Source: Bog-159 sp049511415
Lineage (GTDB): Bacteria; Acidobacteriota; Terriglobia; Bryobacterales; Bryobacteraceae
NCBI GenBank assembly: GCA_049511415.1
Contig: JBEKYC010000031.1
Coordinates: 9,139-73,138 of the forward strand
Direction of reading: 5' to 3'
DNA length: 64,000 nt
Shown here: in pieces, positions 7,093 through 15,290 of the stretch
Position numbering within the stretch: position 1 is the stretch's first letter
How the letters are laid out: the number at the start of each line of letters is the position of its first letter
Position numbers and translations under genes: made by a program
The notes under the pieces: model-generated
Database searches by the model: none
What the model saw: only the letters and a program-made list of their open reading frames with translations
Told to the model about the DNA's origin: nothing

Positions 7093-10000
7093 TTGACCAG
7101 TTCATCCAGCATCACCCGGCCGAAAGTCACCATCGACGGCAATGAAGCCGCGGCCTACGTCGCCCATCAGATCAACGAAGTCGTCGTCATCTATCCCATT
7201 ACGCCATCCTCGCCCATGGGCGAATGGGCGGATCAATGGTCCGCCGAACTGAAGCAAAACATTTGGGGCACCGTGCCCACGGTCATCGAGATGCAAAGCG
7301 AAGGCGGCGCTGCCGGCGCTCTGCATGGCGCTCTGCAAACCGGATCGCTCACCACCACCTTCACCGCCTCCCAAGGCCTGCTCCTGATGATCCCCAACAT
7401 GTTCAAGATCGCCGGCGAGCTCACCGCCACGGTCTTCCACATCGCGGCCCGCACCTTGGCTTCGCAGGCTCTCTCCATCTTCGGCGACCACAGCGACGTC
7501 ATGGCCGCGCGCGCCACCGGCTTCGCCATGCTCGCTTCCAACTCCGTCCAGGAAGTCATGGATTGCGCCCTCATCGCCCAGGCCGCCACCCTGGAGTCGC
7601 GCGTGCCGTTTCTGCATTTCTTCGATGGTTTCCGCACCTCCCACGAAGTCGCCAAAGTCGAGCAACTCACTCCCGGCGATCTGCGCGCCATGATCGACGA
7701 TGAGCTGGTGCAAGCCCATCGCGCCCGCGCCCTCTCTCCCGATCATCCCGTCATCCGCGGCACCGCTCAGAATCCCGACGTCTTCTTCCAGGCGCGCGAA
7801 GCCGCCAATCCGTTTTACGAGGCCTGCCCCGCCATCGTCCAGAAAGCCATGGATAAGTTCGCTGCCCTCACCGGCCGCCAGTATCATCTGTTCGATTACT
7901 TCGGCGCGCCCGATGCCGATCGCATCATTGTCATCATGGGCTCCGGCGCGGAAGTCGCCGAAGAGGCCGTCGCCCATCTGAACGGCCTCGGCGAAAAGGT
8001 CGGCCTCTTGAAGGTCCGCCTCTATCGCCCATTCTCCATCGAGCACTTCGTCGCCGCCCTGCCTCCATCCGTCAAGACCATCGCCGTTCTCGACCGCACC
8101 AAGGAACCCGGCGCTTCCGGCGAACCGCTCTACCTGGACGTGATCAACGCTCTAAACGAAGCGATGGTCACTGGCAAGCGCGTGATCGGCGGCCGCTACG
8201 GCCTCTCTTCCAAGGAATTCACACCCGCCATGGTCAAAGGCATCTTCGATGAGATGCAGAAGCCCAAGCCGAAAAATCACTTCACCATCGGCATCCTCGA
8301 TGACGTGGGCCACACCAGCCTCGATTACGATCCCGCATTCTCCAGTGAAGTCCCCGGCGGCGTGCGCGCCCTGTTCTATGGCCTCGGCGCCGATGGCACC
8401 GTAGGCGCAAACAAAAACTCCATCAAAATCATCGGCGAGGAAACCGAAAACTACGCCCAAGGCTACTTCGTTTACGATTCCAAAAAGTCCGGCGCCATCA
8501 CCGTATCGCACCTGCGCTTCGGACCCCAGCCGCTGCACTCCAGCTACCTCATTACCAAAGCGAATTTCGTAGCCTGCCATCAGTTCTCGTTCCTCGAGCG
8601 CATCGACGTGCTGAAGTACGCGGAGCCAGGCGCCACTTTCCTCCTGAACAGCCCCTTTACCCCCGAACAGGTTTGGGACGAATTGCCGCTCACCGTCCAG
8701 CGCCACATCATCGCCAAGAAGCTGCGCTTCTACGTGATCGATGGTTACCAGGTCGCCAAAGACACCGGCATGGGCGGTCGTGTCAACACCATCATGCAGA
8801 CCTGCTTCTTCGCCATCAGCGGCGTCCTGCCGCGCGACGAAGCCGTCGCCGCCATTAAATACGCCATCAAGAAGACCTACGGCAAGCGCGGCGAAGCCGT
8901 CGTGCAGAAAAACTACGCCGCCGTCGATTCCGCGCTGGGCCGCCTGTACGAAGTCGAAGTCCCCGCCGCCGCCACCGCCGCTTTCGACATGCGCCCCGCC
9001 GTCCCCGCCGCCGCGCCCGATTTCGTCCAGAAATTTACCGCCCGCATCATCGCCGGTGAAGGCGATGACCTCCCCGTCAGCGCCATGCCCCTCGACGGCA
9101 CCTTCCCCACCGCCACCACGCAATGGGAGAAGCGCAACATCGCGCTCGATATTCCGGTGTGGGATGAAGAACTCTGCATACAGTGCGGCAAATGCGTCCT
9201 GGTTTGTCCCCACGCCGTCATCCGCGCCAAAGTCTTCGAGCCCGCTCTGGCCGAAACCGCGCCCGCCACTTTCAAACACGTGCCCGCCCGTTGGAAAGAC
9301 CTCAAGTCCATGCACTACTCCTTGCAGGTCGCGCCCGAAGATTGCACCGGATGCGGATTATGCGTGGAGGTCTGCCCGGCCAAGAGTAAAAGCGAAGTCA
9401 AGCACAAAGCCATCAATATGATGCCGCAAGCTCCGCTCCGCGAGCCGGAAGCCGCCAATTGGGATTTCTTCCTCACCATCCCCGAAACCGACCGCCGTCT
9501 GCTTAATCACAGCCTGGTGAAAGACAACCAGTTGTTGCAGCCTTTGTTCGAATTCTCCGGCGCCTGCTCCGGATGCGGCGAAACGCCCTACATCAAGTTG
9601 ATGACCCAGCTCTTCGGCGACCGCACCATCATCGGCAACGCCACCGGCTGCTCATCGATTTACGGCGGCAACCTCCCCACTACCCCTTACACGGTCAATC
9701 ACGAAGGCCTCGGCCCGGCCTGGTCCAACTCGCTGTTCGAAGATAATGCCGAGTTCGGCTTGGGCATGCGCCTCGCCGTCGACAAACAAAAGGAATACGC
9801 CGGCGAATTAGTGGCCCGGCTGGGCGCCGTCATCGGCGAGGAATTTGCCCAAACCCTCCTCGACGCCGATCAATCCACCGAAGCCGGCATCTTCGCACAG
9901 CGCGCCCGAGTCGCGCAGTTGAAAGAAAAGCTCCGTGGGGCAGGCGTTTTTTCGTCGCCTGCCGTTCGCGACCTCCTCAGCCTTGCCGATGCCCTCGTCA

Positions 10001-10674
10001 AAAAGAGCGTCTGGATTCTGGGCGGCGACGGCTGGGCCTACGACATCGGTTATGGCGGCCTCGATCACGTGCTCGCCTCCGGCCGTAACGTCAACATCCT
10101 GGTCCTCGACACCGAAGTCTACTCCAATACCGGTGGCCAGATGTCCAAATCCACGCCCCGAGGCGCGGTCGCCAAGTTCGCCGCCGGCGGAAAGCCCGTT
10201 GCCAAAAAAGACCTGGCCATGATGGCCATGAATTACGGCTCGGTCTACGTCGCCAAAGTGGCCATGGGCGGCTCCGATAGCCACACCATCAAGGCTTTTG
10301 TCGAAGCCGAATCCTACAATGGACCGTCGCTTATCATCGCCTACAGCCACTGCATCGCCCACGGCTATGACATGGTCTACGGACTCGATCAGCAGAAAGC
10401 CGCCGTCCAGTCCGGCTACTGGCCCCTGTTCCGCTACGATCCGCGTCTGGCCGATGACGGCAAGAATCCGTTCCAGCTCGATTCCCGCCCGCCCAGCATC
10501 AAGCTGAAAGACTACGTCTACAACGAAACCCGCTATACCATGCTGGCCAAGAGCAATCCCGACGAAGCCCATCACCTGCTCCAACTCGCGCAGAAGGACG
10601 TCCTCGACCGCTGGAAGATTTACGAGCATATGGCCCATATGCCTGCCAATGGCTTGGGCCAGGAGGTAAAGTAA
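7093..10674 (+). CDS. nifJ: Pyruvate:ferredoxin (flavodoxin) oxidoreductase, single-chain
   Basis: 1193 residues, full length for the homodimeric enzyme. It converts pyruvate and CoA to acetyl-CoA and CO2, reducing ferredoxin. Domains in order: pyrimidine-binding domain ('VVVIYPITPSSPMGEWADQW'), transketolase-C-like and CoA-binding domains, a two-[4Fe-4S] ferredoxin domain with 'CIQCGKCVLVCP' near residue 695 and 'CTGCGLCVEVCP' near 750, and the thiamine-diphosphate domain with 'CSGCGETPYI' and 'GGDGWAYDIGYGG' near 976. The start is TTG at 7093, backed by a strong GAGGGGG 5 nt upstream. A TATAAT box lies at 7040-7045 with no clear -35. The following gene overlaps its stop by one base. Confidence 0.96.
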   Translation: MTSSSSITRPKVTIDGNEAAAYVAHQINEVVVIYPITPSSPMGEWADQWSAELKQNIWGTVPTVIEMQSEGGAAGALHGALQTGSLTTTFTASQGLLLMIPNMFKIAGELTATVFHIAARTLASQALSIFGDHSDVMAARATGFAMLASNSVQEVMDCALIAQAATLESRVPFLHFFDGFRTSHEVAKVEQLTPGDLRAMIDDELVQAHRARALSPDHPVIRGTAQNPDVFFQAREAANPFYEACPAIVQKAMDKFAALTGRQYHLFDYFGAPDADRIIVIMGSGAEVAEEAVAHLNGLGEKVGLLKVRLYRPFSIEHFVAALPPSVKTIAVLDRTKEPGASGEPLYLDVINALNEAMVTGKRVIGGRYGLSSKEFTPAMVKGIFDEMQKPKPKNHFTIGILDDVGHTSLDYDPAFSSEVPGGVRALFYGLGADGTVGANKNSIKIIGEETENYAQGYFVYDSKKSGAITVSHLRFGPQPLHSSYLITKANFVACHQFSFLERIDVLKYAEPGATFLLNSPFTPEQVWDELPLTVQRHIIAKKLRFYVIDGYQVAKDTGMGGRVNTIMQTCFFAISGVLPRDEAVAAIKYAIKKTYGKRGEAVVQKNYAAVDSALGRLYEVEVPAAATAAFDMRPAVPAAAPDFVQKFTARIIAGEGDDLPVSAMPLDGTFPTATTQWEKRNIALDIPVWDEELCIQCGKCVLVCPHAVIRAKVFEPALAETAPATFKHVPARWKDLKSMHYSLQVAPEDCTGCGLCVEVCPAKSKSEVKHKAINMMPQAPLREPEAANWDFFLTIPETDRRLLNHSLVKDNQLLQPLFEFSGACSGCGETPYIKLMTQLFGDRTIIGNATGCSSIYGGNLPTTPYTVNHEGLGPAWSNSLFEDNAEFGLGMRLAVDKQKEYAGELVARLGAVIGEEFAQTLLDADQSTEAGIFAQRARVAQLKEKLRGAGVFSSPAVRDLLSLADALVKKSVWILGGDGWAYDIGYGGLDHVLASGRNVNILVLDTEVYSNTGGQMSKSTPRGAVAKFAAGGKPVAKKDLAMMAMNYGSVYVAKVAMGGSDSHTIKAFVEAESYNGPSLIIAYSHCIAHGYDMVYGLDQQKAAVQSGYWPLFRYDPRLADDGKNPFQLDSRPPSIKLKDYVYNETRYTMLAKSNPDEAHHLLQLAQKDVLDRWKIYEHMAHMPANGLGQEVK

Positions 10675-11690
10675 TGATCGACCTTTCCAAAACCATCGAC
10701 CTGTCCACCACGTACCTCGGTTTGAAATTGAAGAATCCGTTAGTGGCCTCTTCCTCACCCATGTGCGAAGACGTCGCCAACATCCAACGCATGGAAGACG
10801 CGGGCGCTTCCGCGGTCGTGCTGCACTCCTTATTCGAGGAGCAGCTCACGGTCGAGAGCCAAGACCTCGACCGCTTCATCTCCGCGGGTGAGAATGTCGG
10901 CGCCGAAGGCATCTCCCATTTTCCCGACCTCCTCGGCTACAACCGCGGTCCCGAAGGCTATCTGAAGCACATCCGCAAGGTGAAAGAAACCGTCGGTATC
11001 CCGGTCATCGCCAGCCTGAACGGCGCCTCCGTGGGCGGCTGGATCCGCTTCGCCAAGGAAATGCAGCAGGCCGGCGCCGATGCCCTCGAGTTGAACATCT
11101 ATTACATCCCGGTTGACACCGACCAAACCGGCGAACAGGTCGAGCGCAAATACTGCGACCTGGTCCGCGAAGTCCGCGCCGCCGTGCACATTCCGGTCGC
11201 CGTGAAGCTGGGCCCGTATTTCAGCTCGCTAGCCAACTTGGCCAAGCGCCTGGAAGCCTGCGGTGCCGACGGCCTCGTGCTTTTCAATCGCTTCTACCAA
11301 CCCGACTTCGATCTCGAATCACTCGAAGTCGTCCCCAATCTGATCCTCAGCAGCCAGTACGAGCTGCTCCTCCGCCTCAACTGGATCGCCGTCCTCTACG
11401 GCAACATCAAAGCCGACCTCGCCCTCACCGGCGGCGTCCACACCGCCACCGACGTGGTGAAAGCTATGATGGCCGGCGCCAAAGTAGCTATGATGACTTC
11501 CGCCTTGCTGAAGAAAGGCATTAACTACTTAGATACCGTCTTGACTGAGTTACTCGTTTGGCTGGGCGACCACGAATACGACTCCATCCGCCAGATGCAA
11601 GGCAGCATGAGCCGCAACGCCGTCCCCCAACCGCAAGCCTTCGAACGCGCCAATTACATGAAGGTGCTCAGCTCCTACGCCATGCGGTAA
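10674..11690 (+). CDS. Dihydroorotate dehydrogenase-like flavoprotein linked to POR
   Basis: 338 residues, TIM-barrel of the class 1 dihydroorotate dehydrogenase type ('LGLKLKNPLVASSSPM', 'ADALELNIYY', 'VAVKLGPYFSS', 'LALTGGVHTATDVVKAMMAGA'). Proteins of this subgroup are regularly found directly after nifJ and are annotated only as DHOD-like. The start ATG shares a base with the nifJ stop (TAATG) and has AGGAGGT upstream, so the two are translationally coupled. Pyrimidine synthesis is possible, but the coupling to pyruvate:ferredoxin oxidoreductase suggests a redox role. The substrate cannot be told from sequence. Confidence 0.85.
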   Translation: MIDLSKTIDLSTTYLGLKLKNPLVASSSPMCEDVANIQRMEDAGASAVVLHSLFEEQLTVESQDLDRFISAGENVGAEGISHFPDLLGYNRGPEGYLKHIRKVKETVGIPVIASLNGASVGGWIRFAKEMQQAGADALELNIYYIPVDTDQTGEQVERKYCDLVREVRAAVHIPVAVKLGPYFSSLANLAKRLEACGADGLVLFNRFYQPDFDLESLEVVPNLILSSQYELLLRLNWIAVLYGNIKADLALTGGVHTATDVVKAMMAGAKVAMMTSALLKKGINYLDTVLTELLVWLGDHEYDSIRQMQGSMSRNAVPQPQAFERANYMKVLSSYAMR

Positions 11691-11695
11691 GACCT

Positions 11696-12010
11696 TCAGC
11701 CCGCCCGCTTCAAGCCCTCGCGGATGGCCTTCTTGAGCACGGTTTGGTAACCGACACCCGCCGCGGCGGCAATGCGTCGGGCTTGCTCCAGGTCGGCGAT
11801 CGGAACGCGAATAGAGATCGCCCGGGTAGTCTTCTCTCTGGCCTGCGCCATGAGCTTCTCCAGCAGACGCGGATCGGTCTTGGCTATCTTGGAACCAGAA
11901 GCACGAACCAGGGTTCCCTGCTTCAGCGCGCGGCCGAATTCGCGCTGCGTTTGTCGGCGCCCCTCCGGGCTCGCGTACCAGTCGGGCTCATTGATCGATT
12001 TGCGGGGCAT
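11696..12010 (-). CDS. brnA: BrnA-like antitoxin
   Basis: 104 residues. The C-terminal half carries a ribbon-helix-helix-type segment typical of BrnA/CopG antitoxins ('KTTRAISIRVPIADLEQARRIAAAAGVGYQTVLKKAIREGL'; cited here in pieces: 'AISIRVPIADLEQAR', 'GVGYQTVLKKAI'). The ATG lies 23 bp inside the end of brnT, the toxin-first order usual for BrnTA. It would neutralise the toxin and repress the shared promoter. The stop lies only 5 bp from the stop of the convergent gene at 11690. Confidence 0.82.
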   Translation of the reverse strand: MPRKSINEPDWYASPEGRRQTQREFGRALKQGTLVRASGSKIAKTDPRLLEKLMAQAREKTTRAISIRVPIADLEQARRIAAAAGVGYQTVLKKAIREGLKRAG

Positions 12011-12245
12011 AATGTCTAGTCTCTGTAGCGGTCATCTCGTATGCTGTCACCGTGCGGAACAGTCTCCGGCGGATAGTAAACACCACGACCAGGTATCGTC
12101 CCGACTCGGTCTTGCCGAAAAGCTTCCAACGCTCTTCGCGCTTGACCGTTGCGGCCCGCTCGACCTCGAAAGGAGTAACCGAATGGCGCAAGATATGCTC
12201 CACATTGGCCGCATCCCAGTCAAAGCCCACGAGCCGGTCCAACAC
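11988..12245 (-). CDS. brnT: BrnT-family toxin (RelE-like ribonuclease fold)
   Basis: 85 residues from the GTG at 12245. Core family motifs: 'GFDWDAANVEHILRHSVTPFEVE', split here as 'FDWDAANVEHILRH' and 'VTPFEVE', then 'GKTESGRYLVVVFTIR' and 'RTVTAYEMT'. BrnT is a RelE-like ribonuclease. The open frame continues 18 codons further upstream, but those codons overlap a plausible promoter (TTGCGG-17 bp-TATACT at 12280-12252), so I place the start at the GTG six bases after the -10, implying a leaderless mRNA. The adjacent TTG at 12242 is an alternative. Confidence 0.82.
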   Translation of the reverse strand: MLDRLVGFDWDAANVEHILRHSVTPFEVERAATVKREERWKLFGKTESGRYLVVVFTIRRRLFRTVTAYEMTATETRHYAPQIDQ

Positions 12246-12251
12246 GGCTCC

Positions 12252-12280
12252 AGTATACACAGGATTTGTATATACCGCAA
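12252..12280 (-). promoter_or_regulatory. brnTA promoter with embedded operator-like repeat
   Basis: On the minus strand TTGCGG (12280-12275) and TATACT (12257-12252) are separated by 17 bp, with the brnT GTG 6 nt downstream. Between and over the -10 lies TATAC-N9-GTATA (plus strand 12254-12272), a candidate binding site for the BrnA antitoxin. Function inferred from position and symmetry. Confidence 0.5.
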
Positions 12281-12297
12281 ACGGGCCAGCCGAAGCC

Positions 12298-12408
12298 ATA
12301 CCACTGGACTTCCAGGGACTGCTGGCTGAGCGCCAGATACCAATTCATTATGGGATCGAGGAGTTTCGGGAAGATCTGCCAACCCTACGCGAGATGGGCG
12401 GGCTTTGA
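12298..12408 (+). pseudogene. UPF0175-like antitoxin, C-terminal remnant
   Basis: Reading from 12298 the frame gives 'PLDFQGLLAERQIPIHYGIE' followed by 'EFREDLPTLREMGG' and a stop at 12406-12408. This resembles the C-terminal end of UPF0175 antitoxins ('..EFLDLLAERGIPVHYDVEELEEDL', family pattern from memory). The N-terminal half is missing: upstream lies the promoter of the divergent brnTA pair. It is best read as a truncated relic. Confidence 0.4.
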
Positions 12409-12486
12409 ACCGACGCCAAGCACGCGATCCAATCTGGATTTTACGGTCTCGATCTCGCTTGCATTCCCGGCTGCTGCGGAGATACA

Positions 12487-12756
12487 GTGGAAAACGAGCT
12501 TGACATGGGCAGTACACACGCGCTGTTCGTACTTTATGTTTTCCTGCTCTTCTTGGCCGGTTTCGCATTTTGGATCTGGATGCTGATTGACTGCGCCACC
12601 AAGGAGCCGAGCGTCGGAAACGACAAAATCCTCTGGATTCTGGTCATCGCGTTAACGCACATCGTCGGTGCAGTGATCTATTATTTCGTAAGGCGTCGTC
12701 CTCGGCGCTTTGCAGAGTGGCAGAGAGCTTCCGTCATTCCCCAACGCCCACATTAG
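12487..12756 (+). CDS. Small membrane protein with PLDc_N-type domain
   Basis: 89 residues. Two hydrophobic helices ('LFVLYVFLLFLAGFAFWIWM' around residues 13-32, and 'ILWILVIALTHIVGAVIYYF' around 48-67) with the loop 'LIDCATKEP..GNDKILW' typical of the phospholipase D N-terminal-like domain, followed by a basic tail ('VRRRPRRF'). Such stand-alone proteins have no catalytic domain and unknown function. Start is GTG at 12487, with CGGAG 5 nt upstream; the in-frame ATG at 12505 has no such site. It lies alone in a patch of toxin-antitoxin debris. Confidence 0.72.
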   Translation: MENELDMGSTHALFVLYVFLLFLAGFAFWIWMLIDCATKEPSVGNDKILWILVIALTHIVGAVIYYFVRRRPRRFAEWQRASVIPQRPH

Positions 12757-12878
12757 TGTGCCGCAAGTGGGTGTTGGGCGAGGCACTAGAGTTCAGCACC
12801 GCACGGCTTTGCGGGCCACTTGCGACCCCGCGTTAGGGACATTGGAGCAAATCGCTTCTGCCAGACCTCATCGTTTAG

Positions 12879-12941
12879 GGAGCCAACCATGCGATTGACC
12901 TCTTCGTCCTGCTGGCTGAACGGCAGGTCTTGAATCGACGC
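12879..12941 (+). pseudogene. Second UPF0175-like fragment (weak)
   Basis: After an in-frame stop at 12876 the frame reads 'AIDLFVLLAERQVL', resembling the 'FQGLLAERQIP' stretch of the fragment at 12298-12408. At DNA level 12909-12928 matches 12319-12338 at 17 of 20 positions, and 12926-12950 matches 12401-12425 at 21 of 25, so the two stretches look like copies, the second with an internal deletion of about 65 bp. The rest of 12757-12944 shows no gene. Confidence 0.25.
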
Positions 12942-12944
12942 CAA

Positions 12945-13286
12945 TCACGCCGTCTGCAGAATCTTATGAATCGCCCCGTTCACCCGCGCGTATTGCTCTA
13001 CCTCGCTCGCCAGTTGTTTGCGGCCGTTGGCAGTCAGGCGGTAGTAGCGCGCCCGCCGGTTGCCCGCCGTCACGCCCCACTCGGCAGTCACCCAACCCTT
13101 CATCAACATGCGTTGCAGCGCCGGATACAGTGAGCCTTCCTCTACCTGCAGCACGTCCTCCGAAACCGCCTGTATCGCGTTGGCGATCTCGTACCCGTGC
13201 AGTTGGCCATCGCGCGCCAGCATCTTCAGGATCAGCATGTACAAGGTCCCCGGAGGGATCTCGTCGCGTTTCGCGGCCTCTGCCAT
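12945..13286 (-). CDS. PadR-family transcriptional regulator
   Basis: 113 residues from the ATG at 13286. Winged-helix core: 'IPPGTLYMLILKMLARDGQ', 'LHGYEIANAIQAVSEDVLQV', 'EEGSLYPALQRMLMKGWV', 'NRRARYYRLTANGRKQL'. Upstream of the ATG there is no Shine-Dalgarno sequence but a palindrome and a -35/-10 pair placed so that transcription would begin at the ATG, suggesting a leaderless, self-repressed gene. There is no ADOP permease next to it, unlike the PadR at 5826; the neighbour upstream on the same strand is a small membrane protein. Target unknown. Confidence 0.88.
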   Translation of the reverse strand: MAEAAKRDEIPPGTLYMLILKMLARDGQLHGYEIANAIQAVSEDVLQVEEGSLYPALQRMLMKGWVTAEWGVTAGNRRARYYRLTANGRKQLASEVEQYARVNGAIHKILQTA

Positions 13287-13322
13287 AGTTGAACTATGGC
13301 ATGCCGGGTCGCTGGACGTCAA
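13282..13322 (-). promoter_or_regulatory. padR promoter and palindromic operator over the start codon
   Basis: GCCATAGTT-G-AACTATGGC at 13282-13300 is a perfect 9-bp inverted repeat that contains the start codon of padR. On the minus strand TTGACG (13322-13317) and CATAGT (13298-13293) are 18 bp apart, and 6 nt separate CATAGT from the ATG. A PadR dimer bound here would cover both the -10 and the start codon. Confidence 0.6.
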
Positions 13323-13329
13323 GGCTGTT

Positions 13330-13710
13330 TCAAGCCCGCCGGAACAACCGCTCGCCGTCCTGCGACAGCAGCACCCAAAGTCCGTACACCCCCAGCGCCG
13401 TGCCGAACGGCACGTGGATCAGATCCAGCACCGACAGCACGATCGTCAAGATGCGCGCCCAAGGCGCGAATTGTAGCAGTCCGATGCCGGCGATCACCGC
13501 TGGCAGCGACAGCACCAGCAGCACGAAGAAGATCAAGGCGCCGATGCCGCCCAGGAGGACACTCGGCGGGGCGCCACCGTCCGAGAAGTGGTCCGCGCCC
13601 ACCAATCCGGCAATGCCGCCGAACAGCGCCAACAGGCCCACCGCGAGGAATATTCCAAGGCCGCCAAAAACGATATGCAGAATGCCGAGGGTCTTAACGT
13701 GGCTTTCCAT
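13330..13710 (-). CDS. Small membrane protein, four predicted helices
   Basis: 126 residues with hydrophobic segments at about residues 8-37, 50-72, 73-95 and 97-115 ('ILHIVFGGLGIFLAVGLLAL', 'GGIGALIFFVLLVLSLPAVI', 'ILTIVLSVLDLIHVPFGTAL'). Proteins of this kind are seen in acidobacterial genomes but I know no function. It lies 9 bp after the oxidoreductase gene on the same strand and just before the padR promoter, so it may belong to the oxidoreductase transcript. Confidence 0.7.
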   Translation of the reverse strand: MESHVKTLGILHIVFGGLGIFLAVGLLALFGGIAGLVGADHFSDGGAPPSVLLGGIGALIFFVLLVLSLPAVIAGIGLLQFAPWARILTIVLSVLDLIHVPFGTALGVYGLWVLLSQDGERLFRRA

Positions 13711-13719
13711 AAAAACCGC

Positions 13720-14880
13720 CTATGCTTCCGGCGCCGGCACATCCACCCAGGCGTGTGCCGCCGAGCTGGCCAACTCCGATTCCAGGATCTGCAGTTGCCG
13801 CAGGCCGTCCGCGAATTGCGGATATTCCACCGCCGCCGCCGCATCCTCCACCGAATGGTAGAACCGCCGGAATACTTGCTTAAAGGTATCGTCGTAGCCT
13901 TCGCTGTGGCCGCCCGGCAGGTCCGCGTACGGCCGCGCCGCGGGCAGCATCAACGAGGGGTCCTTCACGATCACCTGGTTCGGCTCGTTGCGATGCCCGA
14001 TCCACAACTCGTCGGGCCGCTCCTGGTTCCACGCCACCGAAGCCTTGCTGCCGTAGATCTCGATGCTCAGTCCGTTCTTGCGTCCCGCGTTCACCTGGCT
14101 GGCCGTGAAGGCGCCGCGCGTGCGATCCCCCATGCGAAACACCACCGCGCCGAAATCCTCCGTATCGATCGGCACTTCATCATAATCTTCCGGGCTCAGC
14201 GTCTTGCCCGCAAAAGTCTCGATGGACTTCTTGGGCCGCTTGCGGGTCTTATGGAACGTCTGCAGATCGGCGCAGACCGCGGTGATGCGCTTGCCGCTGA
14301 CATGCTCGGCCATATCGCACCAGTGCGAGCCGATATCCGCCATGCAGCGCGAAGGCCCATTGGACTTCGAATCGATGCGCCAGTTCCAGTCGGTATCGTA
14401 GAGCAGCCAGTCTTGCGAGTACGTGCCCTGCAGCACCAGGATCTCGCCCAGTTCGCCCGCCTCGCGCATGCGCCGCATCTGCTGCACCATGGGATAGAAG
14501 CGCAGGTTGTGGAACGTGCAATTGCGCAGCTTCTTCTCCGCCGCCAGCGCCACCAGCTTGCGCGCGTTCTCCATGGAAGTCGACAGCGGCTTCTCGCAAA
14601 TCACATGCTTGCCGGCATTCAGCGCGTCCGTCACCATCGGAAAGTGCAGCGCATTCGGCGTGCACACGTGGACCACATCCACTTCCGGATCGTCCAGAAT
14701 CAGGTGGTAATCGCTGGCCGTCTTATCGACGTGGAACTCCTCGCCCAGCTTCCGGGCCTTCTCCTTCTGGCTCTCGCCGATGGCGTAAACCTGTACGAAG
14801 CCCAAGCGGCGAATCCCTTCCAGATGTACCCGCCCTACAAAGCCCGTCCCGAACACGGCGGCCTTCAGTCTATGCATCAT
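13720..14880 (-). CDS. Gfo/Idh/MocA-family NAD(P)-dependent oxidoreductase
   Basis: 386 residues. N-terminal Rossmann fold with 'VFGTGFVGRVHLEGIRRLG' near residue 9, the family motif 'VHVCTPNALHFPM' and the catalytic-lysine motif 'ICEKPLS' near residue 95; the C-terminal domain carries 'DIGSHWCDMAEHV', the histidine-containing motif of sugar and inositol dehydrogenases. The substrate is probably a sugar or sugar-derived compound but cannot be specified. AAAGAGG precedes the ATGATG start. No dedicated sugar pathway lies nearby. Confidence 0.88.
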   Translation of the reverse strand: MMHRLKAAVFGTGFVGRVHLEGIRRLGFVQVYAIGESQKEKARKLGEEFHVDKTASDYHLILDDPEVDVVHVCTPNALHFPMVTDALNAGKHVICEKPLSTSMENARKLVALAAEKKLRNCTFHNLRFYPMVQQMRRMREAGELGEILVLQGTYSQDWLLYDTDWNWRIDSKSNGPSRCMADIGSHWCDMAEHVSGKRITAVCADLQTFHKTRKRPKKSIETFAGKTLSPEDYDEVPIDTEDFGAVVFRMGDRTRGAFTASQVNAGRKNGLSIEIYGSKASVAWNQERPDELWIGHRNEPNQVIVKDPSLMLPAARPYADLPGGHSEGYDDTFKQVFRRFYHSVEDAAAAVEYPQFADGLRQLQILESELASSAAHAWVDVPAPEA

Positions 14881-14977
14881 AATTGCCTCTTTCCGAAGTG
14901 TCTACTGTAACCCATTTGCTGATACATTGGTATGCAAGATGGTGGTTCGCATCCGCTTTGGAAAAGGTCCGAAAGTG

Positions 14978-15253
14978 ATGCGGAAACGGCGCAAAAACCG
15001 CCGCGTCGCACTGGCCTTCGCCGCTATCTTGACGCCCGCCGCGGTAATGGCCGCCGCCCTCGCTTTTTGGGGCTTGGCTGCCGGCCCGAACTGGACCAGC
15101 AACTTCGCCATTCGCACCGGACTGCTCTCGCACTGGCAGGTATGGCTGGCTTTCGCGGCGCTGCTCCAGACCGGCTCGTACTTGCTGAATCGCTACGGCC
15201 GCATCGACGAACCGGTGGTTGCCTCCCCGGCCGGCCCTTTTCGCCGCTCGTAA
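14978..15253 (+). CDS. Hypothetical small membrane protein
   Basis: 91 residues from the ATG at 14978, with AAAGG about 10 nt upstream; the frame is open for 17 more codons (TTG at 14927 and ATG at 14939 are alternatives). A very basic N-terminus ('MRKRRKNRR') is followed by two hydrophobic segments, 'VALAFAAILTPAAVMAAALA' and 'VWLAFAALLQTGSYLL', consistent with an inner-membrane protein. I do not recognise a family. It lies between a divergent oxidoreductase gene and the rhomboid gene 37 bp downstream, with which it may be co-transcribed. Confidence 0.55.
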   Translation: MRKRRKNRRVALAFAAILTPAAVMAAALAFWGLAAGPNWTSNFAIRTGLLSHWQVWLAFAALLQTGSYLLNRYGRIDEPVVASPAGPFRRS

Positions 15254-15290
15254 TCGCCCCCGTCCTGTTATCCTATTTATAAGGGTCTCG

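Noticed and set aside
12762..12835. Hairpin CCGCAAGTGG...CCACTTGCG as a terminator
   Set aside because: The arms are about 50 nt apart and no T-run follows; more likely chance or part of the decayed toxin-antitoxin DNA.
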